Source: Parasphingorhabdus flavimaris (GTDB taxonomy: Bacteria > Pseudomonadota > Alphaproteobacteria > Sphingomonadales > Sphingomonadaceae). Taken from it: DNA of 64,000 nucleotides. The stretch is taken from assembly GCF_013371215.1 (NCBI RefSeq), contig NZ_JABWMH010000004.1:62001-126000 (forward strand). Reading direction: 5' to 3'. Below, piece after piece: positions 53,570 to 62,186 of the stretch. Positions within the stretch are counted from its first letter, which is position 1. Every line of letters begins with the position of its first letter. The notes beneath the pieces were generated by a model, which did no database searches, had not been told where the DNA came from, and saw nothing but the letters and a program-made list of their open reading frames with translations. Position numbers and translations under genes: made by a program.

Positions 53570-53692
53570 TTATGCGATCAGTGACGCACTATTCTGAACA
53601 GCGGGACCGACGCTTGCAGCGACGAGAACGGCAGCAGAGATAACAGCGGCGAAAGCGGCGGCGACATGGTTCTGGATATTGATGTTCGACAT
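53570..53692 (-). CDS. Tiny membrane peptide, paralogue 1 (40 aa)
   Basis: A 40-residue open frame starting MSNINIQNHVAAAFAAV, hydrophobic through about residue 28 (ISAAVLVAASVGPA) and ending VQNSASLIA. AAGGAA lies seven bases before the ATG. It is 25 bases upstream of the paralogous 38-residue frame on the same strand, so the two form a mini-operon between pgmG and a DUF1801 gene. Function unknown; membrane-inserted or secreted peptide suggested by hydrophobicity. Confidence 0.6.
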   Translation of the reverse strand: MSNINIQNHVAAAFAAVISAAVLVAASVGPAVQNSASLIA

Positions 53693-53956
53693 TTTGTAAT
53701 TCCTTCACGGTTTAAATTTGGGCTTCGCAATATCTGTCAGCGAAGATGGGAATAGCTTTGCACAGTGCGTGCCAGTTCTTATCTTTCGCTGTTTTACAAT
53801 GATTTAGGCGTAATTCTGAAAAGAGCTGCCAACATTCGATCCCGACTGTTGGGAAATTTCCCCATGTGTTGGTCCGGGAGCTCCCACCGGCGCTCGGCGA
53901 GGTCGGCTGATCCGGGGCGCGTGACAAATCCGCCGATCTGCTGATAATGGGTGCGA

Positions 53957-54412
53957 ATGACGGATGAAATTCCTCAACATACGCTTGCTGCCTGGAAAGA
54001 CTTTCCCGATGCCCTGGCTGAAAGACTGATCGCACTGCGGCAGCTGGTGCTGGAGGTCGCTGGTGACAATCCGGCGATCGGGCCGCTGGAGGAAACGCTC
54101 AAATGGGGTGAGCCGGCGTTTCTGACGTCGGCCACCGGAGCGGGAACGACGATCCGGATCAACCGTCACAAGAAGCGTGACGACAAATATGCTTTCTATG
54201 TCCATTGCCAGACCGATCTGGTCGAACGCTATCGGCAGCTATATCGGGACAGGCTCAATTTTGACGGCAATCGTGCGGTTGTGCTGGATGTCAAAGACGA
54301 GCTGCCGGTCGAGGCGATCCGCCATTGTCTTGCCATGGCCCTGACCTATCATCTGCGCGATTCCGGCCAGGCGGCCCGTTCTCGCGCCGACCCGGTCAAT
54401 CCCCGGCCTTGA
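53957..54412 (+). CDS. DUF1801 family protein
   Basis: A 151-residue protein of the DUF1801 (YdhG-like) fold: IALRQLVLEVAGDNPAIGPLEETLKWGEPAFLT near 24 and KYAFYVHCQTDLVERYRQLYRDRLNFDGNRAVVLD near 78. Function unknown. ATG 53957 is chosen over the in-frame GTG 53951; neither has a strong ribosome binding site. Its 3' end overlaps the convergent permease gene by 17 bases. Confidence 0.85.
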   Translation: MTDEIPQHTLAAWKDFPDALAERLIALRQLVLEVAGDNPAIGPLEETLKWGEPAFLTSATGAGTTIRINRHKKRDDKYAFYVHCQTDLVERYRQLYRDRLNFDGNRAVVLDVKDELPVEAIRHCLAMALTYHLRDSGQAARSRADPVNPRP

Positions 54413-55487
54413 CGATCTCGCTCTTGTCCTGGTGCATTTCGGAGAAAATCCCCCAGATCGCGATAAACAACGCCGCGACCAGCGGGCCGATCACGATGCC
54501 GTTTATGCCGAACAGCTGCAACCCGCCAAGCGTCGAGATCAGCACCACATAATCCGGCATCCGCGTATCCCGGCCGACCAGAATCGGCCGTACGAGATTG
54601 TCGGCCATGCTGATGAGGAACACGCCGCAGAGAACCAGCACCACAGCCTCCCAGATAGCGCCGGTGATAAACAGGTAGAGCGCGACGGGAACCCAGACAA
54701 AGCCGGTGCCAATCGCCGGGATCAACGAGAATATCCCCATCAATACCGCCCATAGCAAGGCGCCGCGGATATCTAGCGCCCAGAATACCAGACCGCCGAG
54801 AGTGCCCTGGATGATCGCGATGATCAGGCTGCCCTTGATCGTTGCACGGATCACGACGAGGAATTTTTCTCTCAATATTTCCCGCTTTTCCGCGCCCAGC
54901 GGGATGATATCCTCGATCCGTTCGGCCAATGCGCGCCCGTCGCGCAGCAGGAAGAAGGTCAGGTACATCATGACGCCAAGGCTGAGCAGAAACTGGAACG
55001 CCCCCTGCCCGACGCTCAGCACCCGGCTGACGAGAAATTCGAGAATCGCGGAAATCGACTGTTCGATCTTTTCCCTGATCCCGGCAAAATCATCATAGCC
55101 ATAAGCCGCCAGCTGGGTCTGCATCCACTGGGGAAGCGAGGATTCAAACGCCTCGAACACCGCGCCGAAATCGATTTCACCGTCCTGGATCCGCGAATAG
55201 ATGCTGGCCGCTTCCTGGGCCAGGGCCATGCCGAGCAGGATCGTCGGTACCACGACCAGCAACAATATCAGGAGCAGCGTGATCACCGCAGCCAGATTGG
55301 TGCGGCCCGGCAGATAGGACAACAGGCGCTCGTAGACCGGGCGGAACAGGACCGCGACAACAACGCCCCAGACGATAGCGCCGAAAAACGGTTCGATCAG
55401 AACGCCAAATGCCAATGAGATTATCACCAGAAGCGTGATCAGAAATCCCCATTCGACACGCTTTTTCGATGTTTCCCGATTGTCCAT
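54396..55487 (-). CDS. AI-2E family transporter (PerM/YdiK-like)
   Basis: A 363-residue polytopic membrane protein of the AI-2E transporter family. N-terminal helices at about 14-50 and 63-85, a soluble amphipathic middle region (about 90-150), and C-terminal helices from about 155, including GSLIIAIIQGTLGGLVFWALDIRGALLWAVLMGIFSLIPAIGTGFVWVPVALYL and ADNLVRPILVGRDTRMPDYVVLISTLGG (family hallmarks). Most members are not proven AI-2 exporters; some are Na+/H+ antiporters. It overlaps the DUF1801 gene end. Confidence 0.92.
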   Translation of the reverse strand: MDNRETSKKRVEWGFLITLLVIISLAFGVLIEPFFGAIVWGVVVAVLFRPVYERLLSYLPGRTNLAAVITLLLILLLVVVPTILLGMALAQEAASIYSRIQDGEIDFGAVFEAFESSLPQWMQTQLAAYGYDDFAGIREKIEQSISAILEFLVSRVLSVGQGAFQFLLSLGVMMYLTFFLLRDGRALAERIEDIIPLGAEKREILREKFLVVIRATIKGSLIIAIIQGTLGGLVFWALDIRGALLWAVLMGIFSLIPAIGTGFVWVPVALYLFITGAIWEAVVLVLCGVFLISMADNLVRPILVGRDTRMPDYVVLISTLGGLQLFGINGIVIGPLVAALFIAIWGIFSEMHQDKSEIVKAGD

Positions 55488-55604
55488 AATATGTCGCTCT
55501 TATTGGGTCCGCTCGCGCAACCGCGTTTCACCTTATTTGGCCAGCGGATACGGGAATATTGCAGGGCGGGCAAGGATCAGACGTCATTGCCAGTCGGGAT
55601 TTCT

Positions 55605-55620
55605 ACACTATCTATAGTGT
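55605..55620. promoter_or_regulatory. Palindrome upstream of the helicase gene
   Basis: ACACTATCTATAGTGT has perfect 7-base arms around two bases, 55 bases before the helicase ATG. It is placed like an operator. It does not fit the alphaproteobacterial LexA box (GTTC-N7-GTTC). Confidence 0.4.
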
Positions 55621-55674
55621 TGCGGGAGCGCGAGAGCGTATCGGCGGGAGGTAGAACGGAGCAATATCAGCACA

Positions 55675-58185
55675 ATGGCCGACGACAATATCCCGCCGAT
55701 TCTGGCCGACTGGTTTGCCTCGCGCGGATGGGCGGTGCGCAAGCACCAGCTGGAAATGCTCGCGGCGGCCCGGGCGGGACGCCACGCCCTGCTGACGGCA
55801 CCGACCGGGGCGGGCAAGACGCTGGCGGGCTTTTTGCCCACGCTTGTTGATCTGGTTGAAGGCGAGCAAGAGACATCCGTTAGCCCTGGGCCCGCCGAAG
55901 GGTCGATTGCGCCAAGGCCGGTGCTTCGACAGGCTCAGCACGAACGGCATGATCTCCATACGCTCTATATCTCGCCGCTCAAGGCGCTCGCGGTCGATGT
56001 CCAGCGCAACCTGCTGACGCCGATCGAGGAAATGGGCCTGCCGATCACGGTCGAGACCCGCAGCGGCGATACGCCGGCCAGCCGCAAGGCGCGCCAGCGG
56101 GTCAAGCCGCCGCAGATTTTGCTGACCACCCCGGAATCGCTCAACCTGCTGCTCAGCCAGCCCGAAAGCCTCACCCTGTTCGCCGGTCTCAGGCGGGTGG
56201 TGATCGACGAGGTCCATGCCTTCGCCACCGGCAAGCGCGGCGACCTTCTGGCTCTGTCGCTGGCGCGGTTGCAGAAGATTGCGCCGGAGATACAGCGCGT
56301 CGCACTCTCGGCGACGGTGGCCGAACCGGATGATTTCCGCGCCTGGCTGGCGCCTTATGGCGATATCGACAGCGTGAAACACGTACTCGGAGCGGAAGGT
56401 GCTCCCGCGGACCTGTCGATCATGCTGCCCGAAACGCCCGAAGGCGATCCGGTGCGCGTGCCATGGGCGGGTCATGCCGGGACCTATGCGATCCCGCAGG
56501 TGATGGAGCAGATACGCAGGAACCGGATGACCCTGGTCTTCTGCAACACGCGGTTTCTCGCCGAATTCACCTTCCAGAAGCTGTGGGATATCAACGAGGA
56601 TAATCTCGCGATCGGCGTCCACCACGGCAGCCTGTCGCGCGAGGCGCGGCGCAAGGTGGAAAACGCCATGGCGTCAGGGAAGATGCGGGCGCTGGTCTGC
56701 ACCGCCTCGCTCGATCTCGGGGTCGACTGGGGCGATATCGACTGCGTTATCCAGATGGGCGCGCCCAAGGGTTCCTCGCGGCTGCTGCAGCGGATCGGCC
56801 GCGCCAACCATCGGCTGGATGTGTCGTCCCGGGCGCTGCTGGTTCCCGGCAACCGCTTTGAATATCTCGAGGCGCAGGCGGCGCTGGATGCGGTCAATGA
56901 AGGGCGCCGCGATGGTGAGCCGTTTCGCGCCGGAGGGCTCGATGTGCTCGCCCAGCATGTGATGAGCTGTGCCTGCGCCGGACCGTTTCAGGAGGATGAT
57001 CTGCTCGACGAGGTGCAAAGCGCCCTGCCCTATAGCGCCCTGTCGAAGGAGCAGTTCGAGCGGGTGCTCAATTTCACCCGCGACGGGGGCTATGCGCTCA
57101 AGGCCTATGACCGGTTCAAGCGGTTGCGGCGGGATGCGAAGGGCATCTGGACCCTGACCCATCCGAAATTTGCCGCCCAGCACCGGCTCAACGCGGGGAT
57201 CATCGTCGACGGCGCGATGATGAATGTCCGCTTCAAAAATGGCCGCAATCTCGGCAAGGTCGAGGAAGGCTTTGCCGCGATGCTGTCGGTCGGCGACACG
57301 TTTTTCTTCGCCGGGCTGAGTCTCGAGCTGATCAAGATGGATGCCAGCGATGTGATCGTCCGCGCGGCCAAGAAAGCCGCGATGATCCCGAGCTATGGCG
57401 GCGCGCGGCTGCCGCTTACCACCCATTTGTCCGACCGGGTGCGCGCTTTCCTGACCGACCGGGCCGGCTGGTCGCGTTTTCCCGACGATGTCCGCGAATG
57501 GCTGGAGATGCAGGACCATCGCTCGGTCATGCCCGAACCGGGGCAATTGCTGGTCGAGACCTTCCCGCACAAGAAGCTGCATTATATGGTCGCCTACAGT
57601 TTCGAAGGCTGGAACGCGCACCAGTCGCTCGGCATGCTGCTTACCCGGCGGATGGAGGATCGCGGGCTCAAGCCGGTCGGTTTTGTCGCCAATGATTATG
57701 CGCTGGCCTGCTACAGCGTCGAGCCGGTCACCGATCCCCGCCCTTTGTTCAGCGCCGACATCCTGGAGGAGGAATTTTTCGACTGGGTCGAGGGATCGCA
57801 TCTGCTCAAGCGCGCTTTTCGCGAGGTGGCGGTGATCAGTGGGCTGGTCGAGCGCCAGCATCCCGGCAAGCGCAAGACCGGCAAGCAGGTGACCTTCTCG
57901 ACCGATCTCATCTTTGACGTATTGCGCAAATATGAGCCGGATCATCTGCTGATGCAGGCGGCCTGGGCGGACGCGAGGGCACGGATGACCGATGTCGGCC
58001 GGCTCGGCGACCTGCTCGACCGGGCGGCGGACTCGATAATCCATGTCGAGCTGGAGCGAGTCAGCCCGCTCGCGGTGCCGGTGCTGGTGATGATCGGGCG
58101 CGAACATGTGGCGCAGGGGGCGACCGACGACGCGCTGCTGATCGAGGCGGAATCGCTGATCAACGAGGCGATGAAAATCGACTAG
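55675..58185 (+). CDS. Ligase-associated DNA damage response DEXH-box helicase
   Basis: An 836-residue Lhr-like superfamily 2 helicase of the ligase-associated group, which is linked to an ATP-dependent DNA ligase, an exonuclease and PdeM in a predicted end-repair system. Walker A TAPTGAGKTLAGF (42-54), motif Ia LYISPLKALAVD (97-108), DEVH 177-180, SAT in ALSATVAEPDD near 207, motif IV-VI region VFCNTRFLAEF near 292 to QRIGRANHRL near 371. Then the winged-helix and long Lhr-like C-terminal part. Residues about 68-92 (including VLRQAQHERHD) are encoded by an in-frame family B palindrome inserted between motifs I and Ia. Confidence 0.94.
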   Translation: MADDNIPPILADWFASRGWAVRKHQLEMLAAARAGRHALLTAPTGAGKTLAGFLPTLVDLVEGEQETSVSPGPAEGSIAPRPVLRQAQHERHDLHTLYISPLKALAVDVQRNLLTPIEEMGLPITVETRSGDTPASRKARQRVKPPQILLTTPESLNLLLSQPESLTLFAGLRRVVIDEVHAFATGKRGDLLALSLARLQKIAPEIQRVALSATVAEPDDFRAWLAPYGDIDSVKHVLGAEGAPADLSIMLPETPEGDPVRVPWAGHAGTYAIPQVMEQIRRNRMTLVFCNTRFLAEFTFQKLWDINEDNLAIGVHHGSLSREARRKVENAMASGKMRALVCTASLDLGVDWGDIDCVIQMGAPKGSSRLLQRIGRANHRLDVSSRALLVPGNRFEYLEAQAALDAVNEGRRDGEPFRAGGLDVLAQHVMSCACAGPFQEDDLLDEVQSALPYSALSKEQFERVLNFTRDGGYALKAYDRFKRLRRDAKGIWTLTHPKFAAQHRLNAGIIVDGAMMNVRFKNGRNLGKVEEGFAAMLSVGDTFFFAGLSLELIKMDASDVIVRAAKKAAMIPSYGGARLPLTTHLSDRVRAFLTDRAGWSRFPDDVREWLEMQDHRSVMPEPGQLLVETFPHKKLHYMVAYSFEGWNAHQSLGMLLTRRMEDRGLKPVGFVANDYALACYSVEPVTDPRPLFSADILEEEFFDWVEGSHLLKRAFREVAVISGLVERQHPGKRKTGKQVTFSTDLIFDVLRKYEPDHLLMQAAWADARARMTDVGRLGDLLDRAADSIIHVELERVSPLAVPVLVMIGREHVAQGATDDALLIEAESLINEAMKID
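55876..55948. repeat. Family B palindromic element inside the helicase gene, copy B4
   Basis: The right arm GTGCTTCGACAGGCTCAGCA (then CGAACGG) is nearly identical to the intergenic copies. The left arm (CCGTTAGCCCTGGGCCCGCC, then GAAGGGTC) is recognisable but more diverged. The unit length of about 73 bases matches copies B1-B3. It is read in frame through both arms. Confidence 0.85.
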
Positions 58186-58244
58186 AGGTCCGTTCCGGTG
58201 GTGCCGGATTAGGAAGGACGGGGTTTTTGGCGTATAGTGGGCCC

Positions 58245-59195
58245 ATGACCTGTCCAGCCATGCTGCTTCCGCTCTGCGCCTCGCTGTTCGCGAGCCAGCT
58301 GGCCGTGGCCATTCCGGTCGAACCGGAAACCGAAGCCTATATCGCCGATGCGATGCCCGAGCAGTTTCTCGACCCCGATGCAGAGCAGATAGCGATCGCA
58401 CAGGACCAAGTCGAACGGATGACCGTCGCGGTCAGCATCGCCGAGGGCGGGCCTTATGATTTCATCATCGATACCGGATCGCAGCGCACCATATTGTCCA
58501 GAGAGGTTGCAGGCGCGCTGGCGCTCGACCTGGAGGACGAGGTCAAGATTGTCTCGCTGGCCGGCACGACCGTCGTACAGACCGTCTATGTCCCCAGCCT
58601 GACCCTGGGCAAGCGCAGCTATGACAGCCTGGTTTCGCCGATATTCCGTTCGGCCAATCTCGGTGCCGACGGCGTCCTCGGGCTCGACAGCCTGCAGGGA
58701 CAGCGGATATTGTTCGATTTTGCCGCCAAGGAGATTTCTGTCGGCGACACCGGCGAGAAGCTGCGCAGCCGGTCGCTGCGGGAAATCGTGGTGACGGCAA
58801 GACGACGCTCCGGGCAGCTGATCTTCACCAATGCGACGATTGCCGGGGTCAGGACCAGCGTGATCATCGATACCGGCGGCGAATTGTCTATCGGCAACAA
58901 GGCGCTGCAAAGACGGTTGCGGCTGAAATCATCCGCGCTGCAGCAGACCAATCTGCTCGATGTCACCGGCCGCTCGGTAGCGGCCGATTATGGTGTCGCC
59001 GAAGAGCTGCTGATCGGGCGCGCCCGTTTTGGCGTGATCCCGATCGCCTTCGCCGATATCGCGCCGTTCAAGGCCCTGAAACTGGACAAGAAACCGGCGC
59101 TGTTTCTGGGCATGGACGCGCTGCGCAAATTCGACCGGGTGGCGATCGATTTCGCCAACCGGACAATCTATTTCCTGCTGCCGGAGGGAGTTTAG
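58245..59195 (+). CDS. Exported two-lobed retropepsin-like aspartyl protease 1
   Basis: A 316-residue protein with a signal peptide of about 22 residues and two clan-AA lobes in one chain. Lobe 1: DFIIDTGSQRTILS with D76-T77-G78, then VYVPSLTLGKRSYDSLVSP and GADGVLGLDSLQGQRILFDF. Linker: REIVVTARRRSG. Lobe 2: SVIIDTGGELSIG with D209-T210-G211, ending ALFLGMDALRKFDRVAIDFANRTIYFLL. The paired DTG motifs suggest an intramolecular pepsin-like active site. The in-frame TTG 58227 is rejected; ATG 58245 gives the clean signal peptide. Tandem paralogue follows 105 bases later. Confidence 0.85.
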   Translation: MTCPAMLLPLCASLFASQLAVAIPVEPETEAYIADAMPEQFLDPDAEQIAIAQDQVERMTVAVSIAEGGPYDFIIDTGSQRTILSREVAGALALDLEDEVKIVSLAGTTVVQTVYVPSLTLGKRSYDSLVSPIFRSANLGADGVLGLDSLQGQRILFDFAAKEISVGDTGEKLRSRSLREIVVTARRRSGQLIFTNATIAGVRTSVIIDTGGELSIGNKALQRRLRLKSSALQQTNLLDVTGRSVAADYGVAEELLIGRARFGVIPIAFADIAPFKALKLDKKPALFLGMDALRKFDRVAIDFANRTIYFLLPEGV

Positions 59196-59300
59196 CGACG
59201 TTGTTGGTCGAGACCAGACAGGCGTTTATGCTATCCCTGTGGCAAGCCCCAAGCCGGAGCCTAAGCTGATGCGGCCCGGAGCAAACAGATCGGAGATAAT

Positions 59301-60245
59301 ATGTCGGCCTTTTTGATGAGCATGCCCCCCATTCTGGCATCCGCGCTGGCGCTCGCCTATCCCGTTCCGCTCGGCCAGCCGGTCGCGCCCGACAGCCTGA
59401 CCGATCCCGTCGGCGAGATTGTCGGTATCGAGCAGGACCGCGCCAAGCGGATGACCGTGCCGGTCAGCATCGAAGGAAACGGCCCTTTCTCCTTTGTCAT
59501 CGATACCGGCGCGGAGCGAACCGTGATTTCGCGCAAGGTCGCCGACAATCTGGCGCTGGAGGACGAGGAGCCGGCCAGCTTGATGAGCATTGCCGGCACC
59601 TCGACGGTCGACATGGTTTTCGTGCCCAGCCTCACGCTCGGCCGGAAAAGCTATGGCGGCCTGATTTCACCCGTCCTGTCAGCACAGCATATCGGCGCCG
59701 ATGGCATATTGGGCCTCGACGGGCTGCAGGACCAGCGGATCCTGTTCGATTTTCTCGCCAACCAGATCATCATCGAGGATGCCGAAAATGCCCGCGACCT
59801 GCCCAGGTCGCGGGAAATCGTGGTGACCGCCAAACGGCGTTCTGGCCAGCTGATCTTTACCGACGCGACGATTGCCGGTGTCGAGGTCAACGTGATCATC
59901 GATACCGGAGCGCAGGTTTCGATCGGCAATTTGGCGCTGCAGAAACGACTGCGAAGACGCGCCAGGGAATTGGGTGATGAAAATCTGCTGATCGCGGTCA
60001 CCGGAGAGACTCTGGGGGTTGAATTTGGCAGGGTCCGCGAATTCCGGATCGGCCGCGCCCGCTTCGCCAGTATGCTGGTGGCCTTCGCCGATGCGCCGCC
60101 GTTCGAGCGCTTCGGTCTGGGCAACAAGCCGACCCTGTTGCTCGGGATGGACGTGCTGCGCAAATTTGACCAGGTCGCGATCGACTTTCCCAAACGGAAA
60201 ATCCATTTTCTCGCGCCAAGGGATGCCAGAGCCTATTTCAACTAG
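59301..60245 (+). CDS. Exported two-lobed retropepsin-like aspartyl protease 2
   Basis: A 314-residue paralogue of the preceding gene, similar along its length. Lobe 1: SFVIDTGAERTVIS (D68), FVPSLTLGRKSYGGLISP, GADGILGLDGLQDQRILFDF. The same linker REIVVTAKRRSG. Lobe 2: NVIIDTGAQVSIGN (D201), then LLLGMDVLRKFDQVAIDFPKRKIHFL. A short hydrophobic N terminus (ILASALALAYPVP) may be a signal peptide or anchor. Substrate unknown; probably periplasmic. Confidence 0.85.
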   Translation: MSAFLMSMPPILASALALAYPVPLGQPVAPDSLTDPVGEIVGIEQDRAKRMTVPVSIEGNGPFSFVIDTGAERTVISRKVADNLALEDEEPASLMSIAGTSTVDMVFVPSLTLGRKSYGGLISPVLSAQHIGADGILGLDGLQDQRILFDFLANQIIIEDAENARDLPRSREIVVTAKRRSGQLIFTDATIAGVEVNVIIDTGAQVSIGNLALQKRLRRRARELGDENLLIAVTGETLGVEFGRVREFRIGRARFASMLVAFADAPPFERFGLGNKPTLLLGMDVLRKFDQVAIDFPKRKIHFLAPRDARAYFN

Positions 60246-60524
60246 GCAGGCAATGGCCGGAGCGAATCCGGACCGGCCAGCGCGACGCGCTCCCGCCCAA
60301 CCGTCCCAAAGTTTGTCAAAGTTTGGGCCAAGAACGGTTTTTTCGGCCATTGTTGGATAGAATATTGCGCGTGCCGGAAACGATATTTCCCACTCGTTGC
60401 ACCCGCCTGAATCGCTTTTCCAAAAAAATTATGGATTAAACCGGCCCCCCGCTTCGTTCCCTCCACACACAGACAGGCATGCGCCGCCCGGGCGCATTGC
60501 CTGTTCTTCCAGGAGCGAACAAAT

Positions 60525-61331
60525 ATGCGTATTATTCTGACCTTGCCGATAATCCTCGCCGCCAGCCCTGCGCTCGCTCAGGATAGTAGCGAACAACAGA
60601 ATGTCGGCCCGAAAGACGAAACACGGTTCCAGCTCTTCACCGGCGTTGACCATCTCGAAGGCGATGTCGGCGAAGGACTGGACTATGAAACCACCTTCGC
60701 CACCACCGGCGTGGCGGTGACCAAAGGCCGGTTCAGCGCGTCCGCCTCGCTCCCCTATATTTCCTCGACCGCTCCGCAGGAGGTCATCATCAACCAGGGC
60801 GGCCTGTTCGGCACGCCTCTGCTGGGCTCGAGCGGCACCCAGAACGGTCAGGTCAAGCGCGAGGGCATCGGCGACCTGTCTCTCAATGCCGCCTATCAGT
60901 TGCCCGTCTCCGGCGTGAACGCCAGCGTCGGCGCGTCGGTCAAGGTCCCCACCGCATCGCGGGAAAAAGGTCTCGGGACCGGCAAGGTCGACTATGGCGT
61001 CTCCGGCCAGCTTTCGAGGAAAATGGGCGCGGTCGTGCCGTTCGTCGGCGCCAGCTATACGATCATCGGAGAACCCGAAAATTTCGAAACGCGCAACACG
61101 CTTTCAGGAGCCGCCGGCAGCCATCTCCTGCTCGGCAAGAACAGCGCGCTGACCGCTTCCTATAGCTACGAACAGTCCGCTTCCTCCAGTATCGGCGACA
61201 GCCAGAGCATCAACATGGGCTTCGGCACCAATCTGACCCGCTCGGTCCGCATCGGCGTCGATGGCGCCGTCGGCCTGTCGGACGCCGCGCCGGATACGCG
61301 GGTCGGGTTGAAATTGCGGGTCGGAATTTGA
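60525..61331 (+). CDS. Predicted outer-membrane beta-barrel protein
   Basis: A 268-residue exported protein. The signal peptide ends ASPALAQ (19). The rest is rich in alternating beta segments (FQLFTGVDHLEGD, YETTFATTGVAVTKGRFSASASLPYISS, DLSLNAAYQLPVSGVNASVGASVKVPT, KVDYGVSGQLSRKMGAVVPFVGASYTI) and ends VGLKLRVGI. The pattern resembles the phenol-degradation MetA/transporter-like outer-membrane family; the ligand is unknown. AGGAG precedes the ATG at nine bases. The 279-base upstream gap shows no other feature. Confidence 0.72.
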   Translation: MRIILTLPIILAASPALAQDSSEQQNVGPKDETRFQLFTGVDHLEGDVGEGLDYETTFATTGVAVTKGRFSASASLPYISSTAPQEVIINQGGLFGTPLLGSSGTQNGQVKREGIGDLSLNAAYQLPVSGVNASVGASVKVPTASREKGLGTGKVDYGVSGQLSRKMGAVVPFVGASYTIIGEPENFETRNTLSGAAGSHLLLGKNSALTASYSYEQSASSSIGDSQSINMGFGTNLTRSVRIGVDGAVGLSDAAPDTRVGLKLRVGI

Positions 61332-61387
61332 GGGAGAGGTGCGCTTGTCTGGTGCTTTCCGGCAGCATAGTGGAGACGATATTATGA

Positions 61388-61480
61388 CTCGCACGAAGAC
61401 ACAAAGCCACGAAGGCTAGAAAAATCCGTGTAATCCTCTGTATTATCGAGCCGCTTTGCGTCTTCGTGGTTTTGCGCGAG
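61388..61480. repeat. Family C inverted repeat, copy 2
   Basis: Left arm CTCGCACGAAGACACAAAGC and right arm TTTGCGTCTTCGTGGTTTTG (then CGCGAG) can pair imperfectly across about 45 bases that include ATCCGTGTAATCCTCTGTATT. The left arm closely matches the copy at 6530-6601. It lies between the outer-membrane protein gene and the convergent GST gene. Confidence 0.78.
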
Positions 61481-61535
61481 TCCGGATTGCGCTGATCGGC
61501 GCAACTATTCCCGAACCTCGATGGTTTCGCCCGCG

Positions 61536-62186
61536 CTAAGTCGCCACTTGCAAAGCAAAAACCGGCTCGACATCTCCACTCACCCACTGCGGATATTTGA
61601 CCATCGTCGTGGCGAACAGCGGCGAGGCGAGATGCTCGCCTAGCCATTTCTGCAGCGCTGACAGAGGCAATTGGTCGAACCAGTCGCGGTCATTGTTGGC
61701 GAACTGGCGGACGAAGGGGAAGATGGCGTGGTCGGCCAGCGTGGGCTTCGCGCCCATTAGCTGGCCGGGTGGCTGGATCAGGCCGTCCAGCTTTTCGAGA
61801 AAGGCCAGTCCGGCAGCACGATGGTCGAGCGGGTCGACATTTTCATAGCGCGTGGGATATTTATAGCGGTCGAGCGCCTGTTTGAACGGGCCATCGGCCT
61901 GTGCGATCAGTTCGGATTCGGTCGCGCTGCCCTGCAACCAGCCTTGCGGGTCATTACGAGCCAGCGCCCAGTGCATGATCGCGAGACTTTCATCGACCAC
62001 CTGTCCATCCGGCAGCACGAGCACCGGAACCGTGGCCTTGGGCGATGCGGCGATCATTTCTTCCGGTTTGTTGCGCAGCACGACTTCTCGCAGGCGGACC
62101 GGAGTGGCGCTGACCAGCAACGCCATCCGCGCGCGCATCGCATAAGGGCAGCGCCGGAAGCTGTAGAGGACCGGCAGGTCGGTCAT
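61536..62186 (-). CDS. Glutathione S-transferase family protein
   Basis: A 216-residue GST-fold protein. The thioredoxin-like half starts LPVLYSFRRCPYAMRARMALL (a C-P-Y-A active-site motif as in glutaredoxin 2/omega-like GSTs), with the cis-Pro block KATVPVLVLPDGQVVDESLAIMHWA near 56. The helical C-terminal half contains PTLADHAIFPFVRQFA near 150. Start ATG 62186 overlaps the trhO stop (ATGA), so it is translated with trhO; the longer upstream frame is a read-through of trhO in another frame. Confidence 0.9.
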   Translation of the reverse strand: MTDLPVLYSFRRCPYAMRARMALLVSATPVRLREVVLRNKPEEMIAASPKATVPVLVLPDGQVVDESLAIMHWALARNDPQGWLQGSATESELIAQADGPFKQALDRYKYPTRYENVDPLDHRAAGLAFLEKLDGLIQPPGQLMGAKPTLADHAIFPFVRQFANNDRDWFDQLPLSALQKWLGEHLASPLFATTMVKYPQWVSGDVEPVFALQVAT

